From the IMG/VR virus record IMGVR_UViG_3300042731_005221, positions 1-49,721 of that record: DNA of 49,721 nt. One strand, 5' to 3'. This stretch comes from a virus. The translations under genes were made by a program, and so were the position numbers. The first letter of the stretch is position 1. Each line of letters starts with the position of its first letter. The notes under the pieces are model-generated. The model had not been told where the DNA came from. It saw only the letters and a list, made by a program, of their open reading frames with translations, and made no database searches. Shown here in pieces: positions 17,028 through 26,750 of the stretch.

Positions 17028-18848
17028 ATGGCTAACCTAAGACGACAGGGAGTTTTCGGGGAACGGCTTCCCACGAAAAAAAGCCAAACCGTTCAAGCGA
17101 GCGATTTTCTTATCGGCGGTATCGTCGGTAAGTTTGAGCGAAAATACGACAAAGCGTTTGTCGTCAACAACCCGGCCGAGTTTCAACAGATATTCGGCAA
17201 TCATATCGACGCCGATTTTTACGGGTCGGACGCCGTGAAAGGGTTTTTCGATAACGTAGCCGGGATAGACGCGAAGTTATACGTCAGTTCACATGTCGGA
17301 TACGACGGATCGGCGGTTGATGCCGTTGTCGCGTTTGCCAACCTTGCGGACGGCACCCCTGAAACGGTTATCAAACTTGAATCGGCGTATGAAGGTGAGC
17401 TTGATTACGGTATCAGCGGCAACCGGACGGGATACACGGTTACGCTTGCCGACAGGTTTGAGACCGCTGCGGCGGCTACCGCGTTGGCGACGGCGTATAC
17501 CATTACCCTTGATTCCGTTATCGGAATCGTGGTCGGTGATATTGTCAAAATAGTGTTGACCGGCGGTGGCGGCGGGACCGCTTACCATACGGTGACCGAG
17601 ATTGACGAAACCGCGAAAACAATCACTTGGACAGATTCGCAGCTTCATGCGACCGCGACGTTGGCGGTTGACGATGTGGTTACCATACCGGGGTTCCGGT
17701 TGCGGCTTTGGAGAAAAAGTCTTGACGGTATCGTAACCGAGGTTGACACGGAACTTGGAAAAGTGATCTGTACCACTGAAAGCGCGGTATCTGATTATTT
17801 CGTCGATAATGTGTTTGCCGATAGTAAGTGGGTAAAAGCGACGCGGCAATCAACCACTCCGGCGACGCTTGATCTTACTATGCCCGTAGCGGTTTCTACA
17901 GTAACCTACCTGGCAAGCGGTGACGACGGAACCGCGCCTACAACTTCGTCCCACTGGTCCCGGGCGTTATCGCGGTTCGATGATCTTCCGGTTAGAATCA
18001 TAGCCAACCCGGAAACGACTGACGCGGCGATTCAAAAAGCGATTGAAACATACAGCCAAGCGCGGTGGGATTTGCCGAAAGTCATTTACAATGTCACGTC
18101 GAATCAGACGAAAGCGCAGTTGCTTGTCATCGGTCATTCGTTCCAGCGGAGTGATGACGTTCTTGGAGTAATCGCGGCCAATTGGCTTGAGGTCGATGAT
18201 CCTTTTTCCACTTCGGCTTTGTCGCCTGACAGGGAAATACCTAACGTTGGTCATATCATGGGCCTGTGGTTGCGGTGTGTGGGTATGAAGGGTATTCACT
18301 ATGTCGCAGCGCAAAGCGATTTGCCCATATACGGAGTCAACGGAATTGTGGGCGATACTTTCCTAAACGATGTTGATAGGACTGATTTGGCGGAAGCCGG
18401 TATCAACGTTATTCAGAACGTGACCGGGTACGGGATAATTTTGAAAAACATGTTCACTCCGTCGACCGCGACCGAGTTCATGTACGCGAACGCCATATTC
18501 ATGAGAGAGTATATCATGATATCGGCTGTTGATTCGCTCCAGGACGCTGAAAATAAACCGGGATCGTTTAATCGGATTAAAGAAAACAAAATGGCGATTC
18601 TTACCTTCCTTCATCAACTGTGGCAGAAAGGCAGTACCGGTAATGTGCCGACCGGTGAGACGTTCGGTCAGTCGATCAACGAGGACGGAACCGATACAAA
18701 ACCGGAAGATCATTTCGAGGTACAAGCCGATCTTATCAACAACCCGCAGAGTAAAATCAATATCGGTGAACAGAATCTTGACACATGGTTTACATTTCCC
18801 GCGCCGTCCGGATCAATCAAAGTCGGCGTTGGCATTAAACTGAGATAA
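17028..18848 (+). CDS. tail sheath protein
   Basis: The 606-residue protein is a contractile tail sheath. The N-terminus has QASDFLIGGIVGKFERKYDKAF and NPAEFQQIFG (the usual opening), and residues 310-600 show ALSRFDDLPVRIIANPE, AANWLEVDDPF, RDEIPNVGH-type spacing and a C-terminal tube-facing domain (EFMYANAIFMREYIMISAVD, GNVPTGETFGQSINEDG). A beta insertion of about 85 residues lies near 145-230 (TITLDSVIGIVVGDIVKIVL). Sheath subunits polymerise around the tube and contract on infection. This fixes the phage as myovirus-like. Confidence 0.9.
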   Translation: MANLRRQGVFGERLPTKKSQTVQASDFLIGGIVGKFERKYDKAFVVNNPAEFQQIFGNHIDADFYGSDAVKGFFDNVAGIDAKLYVSSHVGYDGSAVDAVVAFANLADGTPETVIKLESAYEGELDYGISGNRTGYTVTLADRFETAAAATALATAYTITLDSVIGIVVGDIVKIVLTGGGGGTAYHTVTEIDETAKTITWTDSQLHATATLAVDDVVTIPGFRLRLWRKSLDGIVTEVDTELGKVICTTESAVSDYFVDNVFADSKWVKATRQSTTPATLDLTMPVAVSTVTYLASGDDGTAPTTSSHWSRALSRFDDLPVRIIANPETTDAAIQKAIETYSQARWDLPKVIYNVTSNQTKAQLLVIGHSFQRSDDVLGVIAANWLEVDDPFSTSALSPDREIPNVGHIMGLWLRCVGMKGIHYVAAQSDLPIYGVNGIVGDTFLNDVDRTDLAEAGINVIQNVTGYGIILKNMFTPSTATEFMYANAIFMREYIMISAVDSLQDAENKPGSFNRIKENKMAILTFLHQLWQKGSTGNVPTGETFGQSINEDGTDTKPEDHFEVQADLINNPQSKINIGEQNLDTWFTFPAPSGSIKVGVGIKLR

Positions 18849-18858
18849 GGAGGAGATC

Positions 18859-19272
18859 ATGCAGAAAGCCGCTCAGGCAGCAAAATATAAAATCAATTGG
18901 GACGGCGTTGACGTCCCCGGGCTTGTCATGGTGGGTGAGAAAACGCTTGAACGCGGTCAGTTGGAAATACCGGGGTTTAAAGTCAAACGCAAGATTTCAG
19001 ACGGCGTTGACGTTATCCCAGCCCTTGAACTGACTTACAGACTCGACCGCGATACCATGACGCGACAGTTCATCGACGATTGGTGGAGTAACGACGAAAT
19101 CAAGGAAGGCACGCTTATATGCACAGACGGTCACGGGATCGAATATAAGCGGCAGCTTTTGACGCAGTGTGAACTCGTCAAAAAAACGGAACCCGCGTAT
19201 GACGCGCTTACTCCCACCTATATGCAGTACAACATCATCGTGTTGCCGTGGGATATCATCGATGTAGAATAA
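18859..19272 (+). CDS. tail tube protein
   Basis: ATG after AAGGAGGAGATC, directly after the sheath gene. The 137-residue protein (KYKINWDGVDVPGLVMVGEK, GFKVKRKISDGVDVIPALEL, YMQYNIIVLPWDIIDVE) has the length and beta-rich pattern of XkdM or gp19-type tube proteins, which form the inner tail channel. Assignment is from position, size and pattern. Confidence 0.7.
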   Translation: MQKAAQAAKYKINWDGVDVPGLVMVGEKTLERGQLEIPGFKVKRKISDGVDVIPALELTYRLDRDTMTRQFIDDWWSNDEIKEGTLICTDGHGIEYKRQLLTQCELVKKTEPAYDALTPTYMQYNIIVLPWDIIDVE

Positions 19273-19283
19273 GGAGTTGCATT

Positions 19284-20132
19284 ATGGAAGCGACAGTGTT
19301 TGGTAATCCGCAGACGTTGCCTATACCTTTTCGGTATGGGCAACGTGTTATTACAAAAGCGTCTTTTGACACCCCCGAATTAAGTTCCATCGCTAATGTA
19401 CGAAAATACGCTGAATCAAATGTCTGGAAAGCTATGAAAGCTTATATCGACGGTTCGATTATCGCGCTGATTGATTCCGACGGTGAAGAGATTACCGGAA
19501 ACGGTGAAATCAAAAAAGCCACCGAGTCGATGCCGATTCAGAGCGCGGAAGTATTATCCGTCGCCATAGCCTTGTCTTATAATGAGGATGATTACGTCGA
19601 GGGATTGTACGAATGCCCTTTATGTAAAAACGTCGTGAAAGCTATAGACGACGGCGAGGACGATACCAGGGATAGAATCAGAAATCTGTCTATCGTTTCC
19701 TGTGAATCGGCTGACGAAATGGTTCATATTGAACTCAAAAATCATATTGTAATCAAAGGAAAAAGCCGGGCTGATAAAGAAGAACATGAGCTTGTTATAA
19801 CCGAGTTTTCTATGAGACACCCTACTATCCGCGATGGAATTGCCAGCATGGGAAAATACGGGGCGACGGATGAACTAAGACAACAGTTCGCCATGTTTAC
19901 CGAGGCGCTTGTGAGCATCAACGGGGAAGAGGTATCTCAGGCGGAGCGGGCGCAATTCGGAATGATGATTTTCGAGAAGATGAAAGCCGGGCATGATACC
20001 AGGGAGATTAACAGGCAGACCACTCAATACGGAATATCAGGGAGAGTTAAAAAAGTTTGCCGGTGCGGACGCCGGTTTGACGCGACGATAGAAACCCGGT
20101 CTTTTTTCGCTTTCGCTCTTCGGCAGACCTGA
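19284..20132 (+). CDS. tail assembly chaperone, zero-frame product
   Basis: ATG at 19284 follows AAGGAGTTGCATT; an in-frame start at 19248 lies inside the tube gene and has no site. The 282-residue protein lies between the tube and tape-measure genes, where tail assembly chaperones are found. It carries CPLCK near residue 111 and CRCGR near residue 259, four cysteines that could form one zinc ribbon. The end (SFFAFALRQT) sits at a TTTTTTC slippery site, with a longer -1 frame product described separately. Confidence 0.7.
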   Translation: MEATVFGNPQTLPIPFRYGQRVITKASFDTPELSSIANVRKYAESNVWKAMKAYIDGSIIALIDSDGEEITGNGEIKKATESMPIQSAEVLSVAIALSYNEDDYVEGLYECPLCKNVVKAIDDGEDDTRDRIRNLSIVSCESADEMVHIELKNHIVIKGKSRADKEEHELVITEFSMRHPTIRDGIASMGKYGATDELRQQFAMFTEALVSINGEEVSQAERAQFGMMIFEKMKAGHDTREINRQTTQYGISGRVKKVCRCGRRFDATIETRSFFAFALRQT

Positions 20133-20147
20133 CGGTTCGTAAGAGCG
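20102..20147 (+). promoter_or_regulatory. programmed -1 frameshift site (slippery heptamer and stem)
   Basis: T TTT TTC at 20102-20108 is in the correct phase relative to the chaperone frame. Five bases downstream, CGCTCTT (20114-20120) pairs perfectly with AAGAGCG (20141-20147), a stimulatory stem. The -1 frame is open from here to a TAG at 20357. Confidence 0.8.
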
Positions 20148-20359
20148 GTAAAAGCGTATTTTGGCTTGTCGGGGGTTTTCAGCATGTCGACATCGGGAAA
20201 GACGATATCATGGCTGAATATGTTGATATTGTCGCCGCGTTGCCGGGATCATTTAGTTTTGCGAGTTGGTTAAAGATGAGATGGGGAGAAAAAGAAAAAT
20301 TCAGGGAAATTACCAAAGTAATTATTGACAAACTGAAAAAGGATATTGAGGATGCCTAG
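20108..20359 (+). CDS. tail assembly chaperone, -1 frameshift extension
   Basis: In the -1 frame after the slippery site, 83 codons are open: RFRSSADLTVRKSGK, then VFWLVGGFQHVDIGKDDI, SFASWLKMRWGEKEKF and a Lys-rich helix to the TAG at 20357-20359. It has no good start of its own, and would be made as a C-terminal fusion to the 19284 product, as lambda gpG-T and equivalent myovirus chaperones are. In lambda the extended form recruits tape measure and tube subunits. The extension ends 8 bases inside the tape-measure gene, keeping them coupled. Confidence 0.75.
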   Translation, partial: RFRSSADLTVRKSGKSVFWLVGGFQHVDIGKDDIMAEYVDIVAALPGSFSFASWLKMRWGEKEKFREITKVIIDKLKKDIEDA

Positions 20360-21824
20360 GGAAAATCAGGATGCCATATTCACGTTCAACGGCGAAGAGA
20401 TGAAAAAGTTTTTTAAGTCTCTCGGTGAGGGCGTCAACAATATCGGTTCTTCCATGCAAAACATGACTAAAAACATAGCGTCCGGCGTAAAAAAGGGAAT
20501 GGGCCATTTCGCTAAATTGGGCATAGTATTTTTGGGATTAAAAAAACTGGTCGGTCAGATTCCTGAAATCGGCCAAGCGTTCAGTATTGCCAAAGACGTG
20601 GCTTTGCGTAATTTCCTATGGCCATTGCGGAAATGGTTGATGCCGTTATTGCAAAGAATGCTCGATTGGGTCAGAGACCATCGGGCGCAATTCGTAAAAT
20701 GGGGTCAGCATCTTGTCAACATAATCAAAGGAGTGGTCAGCGTCGTAAAAACCGTATTCAACACGGTGAAAAATATCATTGGAAGCATTACGGGCACGAT
20801 TTCCAAAGTGTTCAGCGGTATGGCCGGGGGCGCTGACCAAGCGTTCAATATCATCGTGTTCAAGATTAACGCGATTCTGATGTTTATCGGGGAAATAATA
20901 AAAGAAATCGGCGGTGTCATCGGTGACATTTGGAAAGGCCTTGAACCGCATATCAAACCGATTTGGGAAATTATAAAATTGATCGTCGATGAAATAGGTA
21001 AAATGATTGAAGCTCTTGGACTCGCCGAAACATCTTGGGAAGATTTCGGAAGCGCCGTGGGATCAATATTGACAACCGTGGTCGGGCTGGTCGGTATGGT
21101 CGTATCAAGTATTTCCACGATTGTACAAGGGATATCTCAACTCGGTGAAGGTTTAGCCATTCTCGGTGACATATTAAGCGGTAAAAAGGTATCGGGAGAA
21201 AGAGCGAGAGAGTTTCTTGAAAAACCCGCTCAGTTGATTGACGAATGGGGTAAGAGCATGGAAAAATATGCCAACCTCATAGGCGGGTCGTGGAAAGAAA
21301 CGTTTAAACCGAAACCGGGGGAAAAAGCTCCAGGGACGCCGCTTGCGCCCATGATTCCAGGGCCCAACCGGGATATTTACGTCAAAGACGCGATTGTAAC
21401 CCCCCGTGGTGACGTTATCCATACCGACCCGTCGGATTACATTATTGCCACAAAAACACCGTCAATAAAAATTCCTAAAATTGATATTTCCGTAGGCGCT
21501 CCCATGATACCGGATATAAAAAATATTATTGAATCACCTAAGAATACTGAAATAAATAATTATACTGAACAATCTAAAAAATCAGAGATAAATAATTATA
21601 TCGATTCTCGAAAAACGCAACCTATAAATAATTATAAACCGATTAAACCATATGTGAGTAATACTGAAAAAAATATTAAACATGATTTTAATATCAGTTT
21701 CGGACCGTTTACCGTTACCGTGACGGAAGGTGATGCCGTAAACGCCGGGAGGAAGTTCGCTGAAGGGATATCAGAAACTTTGCGTGACAGCGTTTTGGGG
21801 GACCTTGTAAGGGAAGGCGCATGA
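20352..21824 (+). CDS. tape measure protein
   Basis: ATG at 20352 chosen over a TTG at 20346. The 490-residue protein is long, helical and hydrophobic in the middle (residues 50-300: FAKLGIVFLGLKKLVGQIPE, IIKGVVSVVKTVFNTVKNII, VGLVGMVVSSISTIVQGI), as usual for tape measures. A Pro-rich linker follows, then three INNY-containing repeats at about 390-430 in unusually AT-rich DNA. At about 0.15 nm per residue this predicts a tail near 75 nm. It follows the frameshifted chaperone as expected. Confidence 0.75.
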   Translation: MPRENQDAIFTFNGEEMKKFFKSLGEGVNNIGSSMQNMTKNIASGVKKGMGHFAKLGIVFLGLKKLVGQIPEIGQAFSIAKDVALRNFLWPLRKWLMPLLQRMLDWVRDHRAQFVKWGQHLVNIIKGVVSVVKTVFNTVKNIIGSITGTISKVFSGMAGGADQAFNIIVFKINAILMFIGEIIKEIGGVIGDIWKGLEPHIKPIWEIIKLIVDEIGKMIEALGLAETSWEDFGSAVGSILTTVVGLVGMVVSSISTIVQGISQLGEGLAILGDILSGKKVSGERAREFLEKPAQLIDEWGKSMEKYANLIGGSWKETFKPKPGEKAPGTPLAPMIPGPNRDIYVKDAIVTPRGDVIHTDPSDYIIATKTPSIKIPKIDISVGAPMIPDIKNIIESPKNTEINNYTEQSKKSEINNYIDSRKTQPINNYKPIKPYVSNTEKNIKHDFNISFGPFTVTVTEGDAVNAGRKFAEGISETLRDSVLGDLVREGA

Positions 21825-22420
21825 TTAAAGGGTTACAGTTTTCAATACCGAAATATTCCGCTCACATGCCGTGGTGGATGCTTGATATCGACAACAATCA
21901 GATTATTACCACTACGACCGTCCCTGAACAAATCAAAGACGATAAATCAATTGTTATAGCGGAAGTCGTTATTCCCGGCAGAAATTACGCTCCCATGCGC
22001 CACGCTTCAAACGGGAATAGAGTAATATCGTTTTCCCTTAAATTGGTAAAAAGGAATAACACTTTCGGGAACATGTTGCTTTTGAAACAGTTCGACCAGT
22101 TGAGAAATCAGCGGGCCAGTCTGTTTGGAATATATCCGCAGCAGTTCGCGCCTAACCCGAAAGTCGTGTATTGTTGGGGGACCGGGTCGGTCCCGCTTGT
22201 CTATTATGTGACGAAATGCGCATTCACTTCCAACGGGATGATGGTCAACAACATGGGAAACCCGCAGTACACCGAAATCGAAATTGAATTAAAACTTGAT
22301 GAAACCCACCCTTTGTATACGGTCGAGGAAATGTTCAGACGCATGAGCGCGTTAAACGGATCCATTTTAGAGGCTTTTGATACGGCTATCAGTACGGCGA
22401 CGGGGGCGAAAACGATATGA
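21821..22420 (+). CDS. baseplate protein after tape measure
   Basis: Overlaps the tape-measure stop by ATGA. The 199-residue protein (FSIPKYSAHMPWWMLDIDNN, IVIAEVVIPGRNYAPMRHAS, FGNMLLLKQFDQLRNQRASL, TKCAFTSNGMMVNNMGNPQY) resembles the small protein that links tape measure and hub in contractile systems. The GNPQYTEIEIELKLDE strand near the end is typical of that family. Exact ortholog not certain. Confidence 0.55.
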   Translation: MIKGLQFSIPKYSAHMPWWMLDIDNNQIITTTTVPEQIKDDKSIVIAEVVIPGRNYAPMRHASNGNRVISFSLKLVKRNNTFGNMLLLKQFDQLRNQRASLFGIYPQQFAPNPKVVYCWGTGSVPLVYYVTKCAFTSNGMMVNNMGNPQYTEIEIELKLDETHPLYTVEEMFRRMSALNGSILEAFDTAISTATGAKTI

Positions 22421-22692
22421 GATATTTCCGTGAACCCGATGTTGTTTTCACAAACGCAAACGGCGTGTCGGTTACGTTGAAAGAAACGCGGGAACTTGAG
22501 GAACTGGAAACGGCGACGGAAATTGAAGTCCATAAAAATGATATGCTTGACGAGATAGCTACAAAACGGGACGTTTACGGCGAAAACGCGGAAGCGCTTG
22601 TCTATAAACTGTTTGACGCGAACGCGGTTGAAATAATTGAGTCCGGTTATAACTTGGGTCGTGTCGGTAAATTAAAAATACCGTTGGTGTGA
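22417..22692 (+). CDS. small baseplate protein (LysM/gp53-like)
   Basis: The 91-residue protein ends KNDMLDEIATKRDVYGENAE... ALVYKLFDANAVEII ... GRVGKLKIPLV, the spacing of a LysM-like phage protein (XkdP/gp53 type) that connects hub and tail tube. It overlaps its upstream neighbour by 4 bases. Confidence 0.55.
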   Translation: MRYFREPDVVFTNANGVSVTLKETRELEELETATEIEVHKNDMLDEIATKRDVYGENAEALVYKLFDANAVEIIESGYNLGRVGKLKIPLV

Positions 22693-22693
22693 T

Positions 22694-23968
22694 ATGGGGA
22701 TAGGGCTTACTAATAAAGATATGAGTTTTTTTTCGGTTGAAAGTGATGATATTGATCTTGAGAAACAAGTCATGTCTCAAGACATACAAAATCTGACGAT
22801 CACGGAAGAACTCGGTAAAATGGATACCGGTTCAATTACGTTTAACGATCCCAATCATTTTTATTCCCGCGTTTTGAGAACGGGAGTGACTTTGAGAATC
22901 GCGTGGGGATATGCCATGTTTGGGTCGGACCTATCTATTCCGGAAAATCTGTTTAACGCCGATGAGTTTTCACAAAACCTTGAACGGCGGGGGTTGCGTG
23001 TTTTGGTGGTAGGACCGCAGGGACGGGCTGATGAACAGGGACGGGTGACGTACAACTGCAATTTTCAAGCGCTTGATATGCGGGGGAGCAATAATTTTGT
23101 CAGATATACGTCCGGGAACAAAGGCGACGTTATTGGTCAGATTATGGATAGGTTGGGTATTGATCCCGCGCATAGGGATATCAATTTCCAGCGTATGCAG
23201 GAAAAAATAACTCCGTCGACTGAGGTTATGCAGTGGGAAAGCGATTTCAAAACGCTTGCCAGATTGTCGATTGAATGGCGGACGGTGTTTCGCATGGGAT
23301 ACGCACAAGACGGTGCGCCGGTCGGTATATTCGTCGATCCCTGGGCAATAGGCGATTCACCGGCTACCGCTACACTGTCTGGAGCGGCGACAAGTGTATA
23401 TTACGATTACCGGGGAGGATACATAAATCAACCGGGCGCGGCCGCAATCGCTAACGTGCAATCATATAGTTGGAAAGATCAAAGCGGTGAAAGCGGGGTC
23501 GGCGACAATATTCAAATGCGCTGGGTGGGCGGTAAACCCGTGTTTTACCATTATGTCGCTGAAACGCAAAGCGTGACCGTGTGGGAATTAAATGAAGGGG
23601 CCATGCAAGCGGAACTTGATAGACATGAAAACTTTCTTGATAAAGCGGCGGTCATTAAAGAGTGGGTCGGTGCGCGGACGTTCGAACAGATAAAAGATTA
23701 TTTCACTCCGATTAAACAGGAAACCGCGCCCCAGGGGTCGGGGATTATAACCAATATCGTGACAATAGGAAATCCCATGTTCACGGCTGGTCTTCGCGCT
23801 GAACTCGGACCGGGGTTTCCTGAGAGAGTAAGACAAAAAGGAGTAGCCGTTTATATCCGCAAAGTGGCGCATAAGATAGACGCTAATTATATGTGTGACC
23901 ACGAGCTTGTCGACGCTTTTGTGCTGAGTCCGACCGGGCAAGTGATTATATCAACGGGGGGAAGATGA
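22694..23968 (+). CDS. baseplate hub protein (gpD / late control D-like)
   Basis: The 424-residue protein opens with DLEKQVMSQDIQNLTITEEL, MDTGSITFNDPNHFYS and LRTGVTLRIAWGYA, the first barrel of gpD/gp27-type hubs. Further on are NCNFQALDMRG, GNKGDVIGQIMDRLGID and a C-terminal YIRKVAHKIDANYMCDHELV segment close to the family's final strands. The hub trimer carries the spike and opens the tube. It is followed directly by the spike gene. Confidence 0.8.
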   Translation: MGIGLTNKDMSFFSVESDDIDLEKQVMSQDIQNLTITEELGKMDTGSITFNDPNHFYSRVLRTGVTLRIAWGYAMFGSDLSIPENLFNADEFSQNLERRGLRVLVVGPQGRADEQGRVTYNCNFQALDMRGSNNFVRYTSGNKGDVIGQIMDRLGIDPAHRDINFQRMQEKITPSTEVMQWESDFKTLARLSIEWRTVFRMGYAQDGAPVGIFVDPWAIGDSPATATLSGAATSVYYDYRGGYINQPGAAAIANVQSYSWKDQSGESGVGDNIQMRWVGGKPVFYHYVAETQSVTVWELNEGAMQAELDRHENFLDKAAVIKEWVGARTFEQIKDYFTPIKQETAPQGSGIITNIVTIGNPMFTAGLRAELGPGFPERVRQKGVAVYIRKVAHKIDANYMCDHELVDAFVLSPTGQVIISTGGR

Positions 23969-24576
23969 GCCGGGAACTGGATTTGATACGGAGAATAATT
24001 ATCGAAGAGACCATATTCCTGCGCCATTACGTCGGCGAAGTGCTTGACAATAAAGATGGGCTTAACCAGGGCCGTGTCCAGGTAGCGCTCTATGAATTGA
24101 AATGGGACGAAAAAGCCACCGCTCCGTGGTGTTTCCCCAGATACATACAGGGGGTGAGAATCCCGGTTCCCGGCGATTGGGTTGAAGTCTATTTTATCAA
24201 CGGAAAACCGGAACGGCCTGTCTGGTTGGGCATAGCGTCTGAGGTCAAGGACCAGATTTTAGATTCATACGACGGCGAGACGCGGGACGTGTTGCATGAA
24301 AGCCGGGTGACCGGAGACGCTATTACTTATGATTCCGAAAATGAACGATATGAAATAGGCGAGGCGGATGAATCGTTTGTCAAGGGCGATACGGCTAAAC
24401 AAGAGTTGCAGAAAAACGTCGACGCTTTGACGCAATTGATAAACGATTTGACGGCATGGACTCCGGTTCCTAATGACGGGGGCACGGCGTTGAAAACAAT
24501 ATTGTCGACGGGTTTCTTGACGAAAACCCCGGCGAACTTGTCTGATATATTAAGCGATAAGATAAAGGGCGAATGA
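23965..24576 (+). CDS. baseplate spike protein (gpV / gp45-like)
   Basis: The 203-residue protein has an OB-fold at residues 20-95: HYVGEVLDNKDGLNQGRVQV, APWCFPRYIQGVRIPVPGDW and VEVYFINGKPERPVWLGI. The helical C-terminus (TAKQELQKNVDALTQLINDL) and no long triple beta-helix suggest a short spike. It forms the membrane-piercing trimer below the hub. It overlaps hub and next gene by 4 bases each. Confidence 0.75.
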   Translation: MSRELDLIRRIIIEETIFLRHYVGEVLDNKDGLNQGRVQVALYELKWDEKATAPWCFPRYIQGVRIPVPGDWVEVYFINGKPERPVWLGIASEVKDQILDSYDGETRDVLHESRVTGDAITYDSENERYEIGEADESFVKGDTAKQELQKNVDALTQLINDLTAWTPVPNDGGTALKTILSTGFLTKTPANLSDILSDKIKGE

Positions 24577-24995
24577 TGGAAAAAACGCTTGATGAACTTA
24601 AGACAATCGACTACTTCTTTTATCGCGGGTTATGTCCGCTTGGCGAGGAAGTGCAACACGATGTCGTCATGGGACTTTTTCAGCCGAAAAGACAACTTAT
24701 CTATAACCGTGCCGACGGCGCGGGGATTATCGAATTAAGTAACGCGCCTGCGGGCGCTTCGTTCACGGTGAAAGCGAAATACAACGTCGCTTCCTGGGCC
24801 GGGAGACGAAACAGGGAAGTGGCGAACGGAAGCGGCGGGTTGCCGGATAGACGAGTGGCTCTTTCGCAGGCTACCGTGAATGTATCGTTTCCCAAACGAG
24901 GAGAGGTTAATATTACCGTGCTTTATATTCCCCTTTACGATTACAAGAAAACCGTCGCGGTGAGCGCACCGCTTGCGGTCGGGACGGAGGCGTAA
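24573..24995 (+). CDS. baseplate-region protein, 140 aa
   Basis: Starts with ATGATG overlapping the spike stop. The protein has a helical opening, then a beta-rich body with PAGASFTVKAKYNVASWAGR and VSFPKRGEVNITVLYIPLYD. In other contractile phages the gp25-like wedge gene (W) sits here, but I see no gp25 signature. The stop is followed immediately by the gpJ-like ATG. Confidence 0.4.
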   Translation: MMEKTLDELKTIDYFFYRGLCPLGEEVQHDVVMGLFQPKRQLIYNRADGAGIIELSNAPAGASFTVKAKYNVASWAGRRNREVANGSGGLPDRRVALSQATVNVSFPKRGEVNITVLYIPLYDYKKTVAVSAPLAVGTEA

Positions 24996-26750
24996 ATGCC
25001 TGAACTGAGGAGTCCTTTCAAATATACCAGCCGGACGTTTACAACCGCCATGACAGACCTTAACGCCGATAGGGAACTGGTCGACAAACCCTCATGGTTC
25101 AAACGGATGTGTTGCGGGATTATTGATCTGTTTTCGTTTATCTTGGACGGTGAGGCAAACAACGTATTATTGGGGACCGCGTTTACGCGGCGGCGTATCT
25201 TGGAAGCGGCGAGGATGCTTGATTACACGGCCACGCCCAGGTCGACCGCAAGCGGGGTCTTGTTGTTCCATCTTGACGCTGCGGTGTCGTTTCCCTTGGC
25301 AATAGCTCTTGATGACTTATGCGCCCAGACTCAAGGCAACGTGGCGGTATCGGCCAGACGGTTTGAGGCCCGGGTAGCGTATTCACAGGCGTCGCAAACG
25401 GCGGAGACTTTTACGGCCAGCGCCGGTGACGATTGGCTTGTAGTGGCGCGTGATTATACCACGGGAGAAAAAGTACGGGTATCGACGACCGGAACACTGC
25501 CGGGCGGGTTGGCGGCTGCTACCGATTATTACGTTATTCGGGTCGACGCCACTCATATCAGACTGGCGGAAAATCAGGACAAATCATTTGATAACGATTA
25601 CATAGACATTACCACGGCAGGTTCCGGTACGCATACGGTCACGCTGTTTTCCATTCAAGTCACCTGTTATCAGCAAACGTCCAAAGATCAATTCGTGTTG
25701 GGACAAGGCGATAATGTCACCGAGTGGCAAGAAATGACCGCACCAGATCAATATATCCTGCGTGATACCGTTGTTATCGTTATTAACTCGATTACCTGGA
25801 CGCGGGTCGATACGCTGATAGACAGCGGGGCGGCTGATACGCATTATCGGATTGATTATAACTCGGACGGTACAATGGTCGTCATATTTGGTGACGGCAC
25901 ATATGGATCGTTGCCGGGAGATTTCCCGGTTTATATTTCCTATGCGGTCGGTGGCGGTGTTGATTCAAACGTCGCGCTTGAAGATACCGTGACGATATAC
26001 GCGGGCGCTGATTCAAACATAACCGATGTTACCAATTCAGCGGCCCTTACCGGAGGAGCGGACGCTGAAGGTGACGCTTCAATCAAGAGAAACGCGCCTC
26101 TGCTTCTTAAAGCCCGTGATCGGTTTGTAACAGAGGAAGACGGAGAAGGGTTAGTGTTGAACTACGGCGGCATATCGCTTGTCGACGTGACGGCCAACTA
26201 TTACGGTACCTTGTCGGCACGTGTGTTGGGGATCGCCACGGGGGGCGGTAATCCGTCAAGCGCATTGAAAACCGCAATACAAACGTATCTTATTGGACGA
26301 AGCGTGTGTGAAAGTATGGATGTCAGGTTTGTCGATTCCACTATTACGTCGGTGGCGGTGACGGCGCAGATTAAAATATTGGCCGGGTATACTTTCGCGA
26401 CCGTGCAAGCTTACACGGTTCTTGCTTTGAGATTGCTTTTCACGGAATGCGGCGAAGAGATTTTGTTGTTATATCAAGATAATGGAATTGAGAACTCCGT
26501 TGACTGGATTAACGATAAATGGTCGACCAGTTTTGACAGCGACGATTATAATCAAATTGCCGAACTGCTTGATAATCTTGATGCAAGAGATTTTGACAAA
26601 GATGTCCAAGAGTCTGATGTAACCGGGTATGTCGATTCCCGCGTCTGGGGGGTCGATTATATGACGATAAGCGTACCGTCATTTCCGGTCAGTATGGCCG
26701 ACGATGAAATAACCACGGAAGGGACCATGACGGTCACGCAAATACCATGA
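24996..26750 (+). CDS. baseplate J-like protein
   Basis: The 584-residue protein shows the baseplate J pattern: a helical start, then GTAFTRRRILEAARMLDYTA, and in the second half GADAEGDASIKRNAPLLLKA, RFVTEEDGEGLVLNYGGI, VLGIATGGGNPSSALKTAIQ and DVRFVDSTITSVAVTAQI. Residues 125-215 are a beta insertion (EKVRVSTTGTLPGGLAAATD, IDITTAGSGTHTVTLFS) common in phage tail proteins. gpJ forms the wedge around the hub. Confidence 0.8.
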   Translation: MPELRSPFKYTSRTFTTAMTDLNADRELVDKPSWFKRMCCGIIDLFSFILDGEANNVLLGTAFTRRRILEAARMLDYTATPRSTASGVLLFHLDAAVSFPLAIALDDLCAQTQGNVAVSARRFEARVAYSQASQTAETFTASAGDDWLVVARDYTTGEKVRVSTTGTLPGGLAAATDYYVIRVDATHIRLAENQDKSFDNDYIDITTAGSGTHTVTLFSIQVTCYQQTSKDQFVLGQGDNVTEWQEMTAPDQYILRDTVVIVINSITWTRVDTLIDSGAADTHYRIDYNSDGTMVVIFGDGTYGSLPGDFPVYISYAVGGGVDSNVALEDTVTIYAGADSNITDVTNSAALTGGADAEGDASIKRNAPLLLKARDRFVTEEDGEGLVLNYGGISLVDVTANYYGTLSARVLGIATGGGNPSSALKTAIQTYLIGRSVCESMDVRFVDSTITSVAVTAQIKILAGYTFATVQAYTVLALRLLFTECGEEILLLYQDNGIENSVDWINDKWSTSFDSDDYNQIAELLDNLDARDFDKDVQESDVTGYVDSRVWGVDYMTISVPSFPVSMADDEITTEGTMTVTQIP

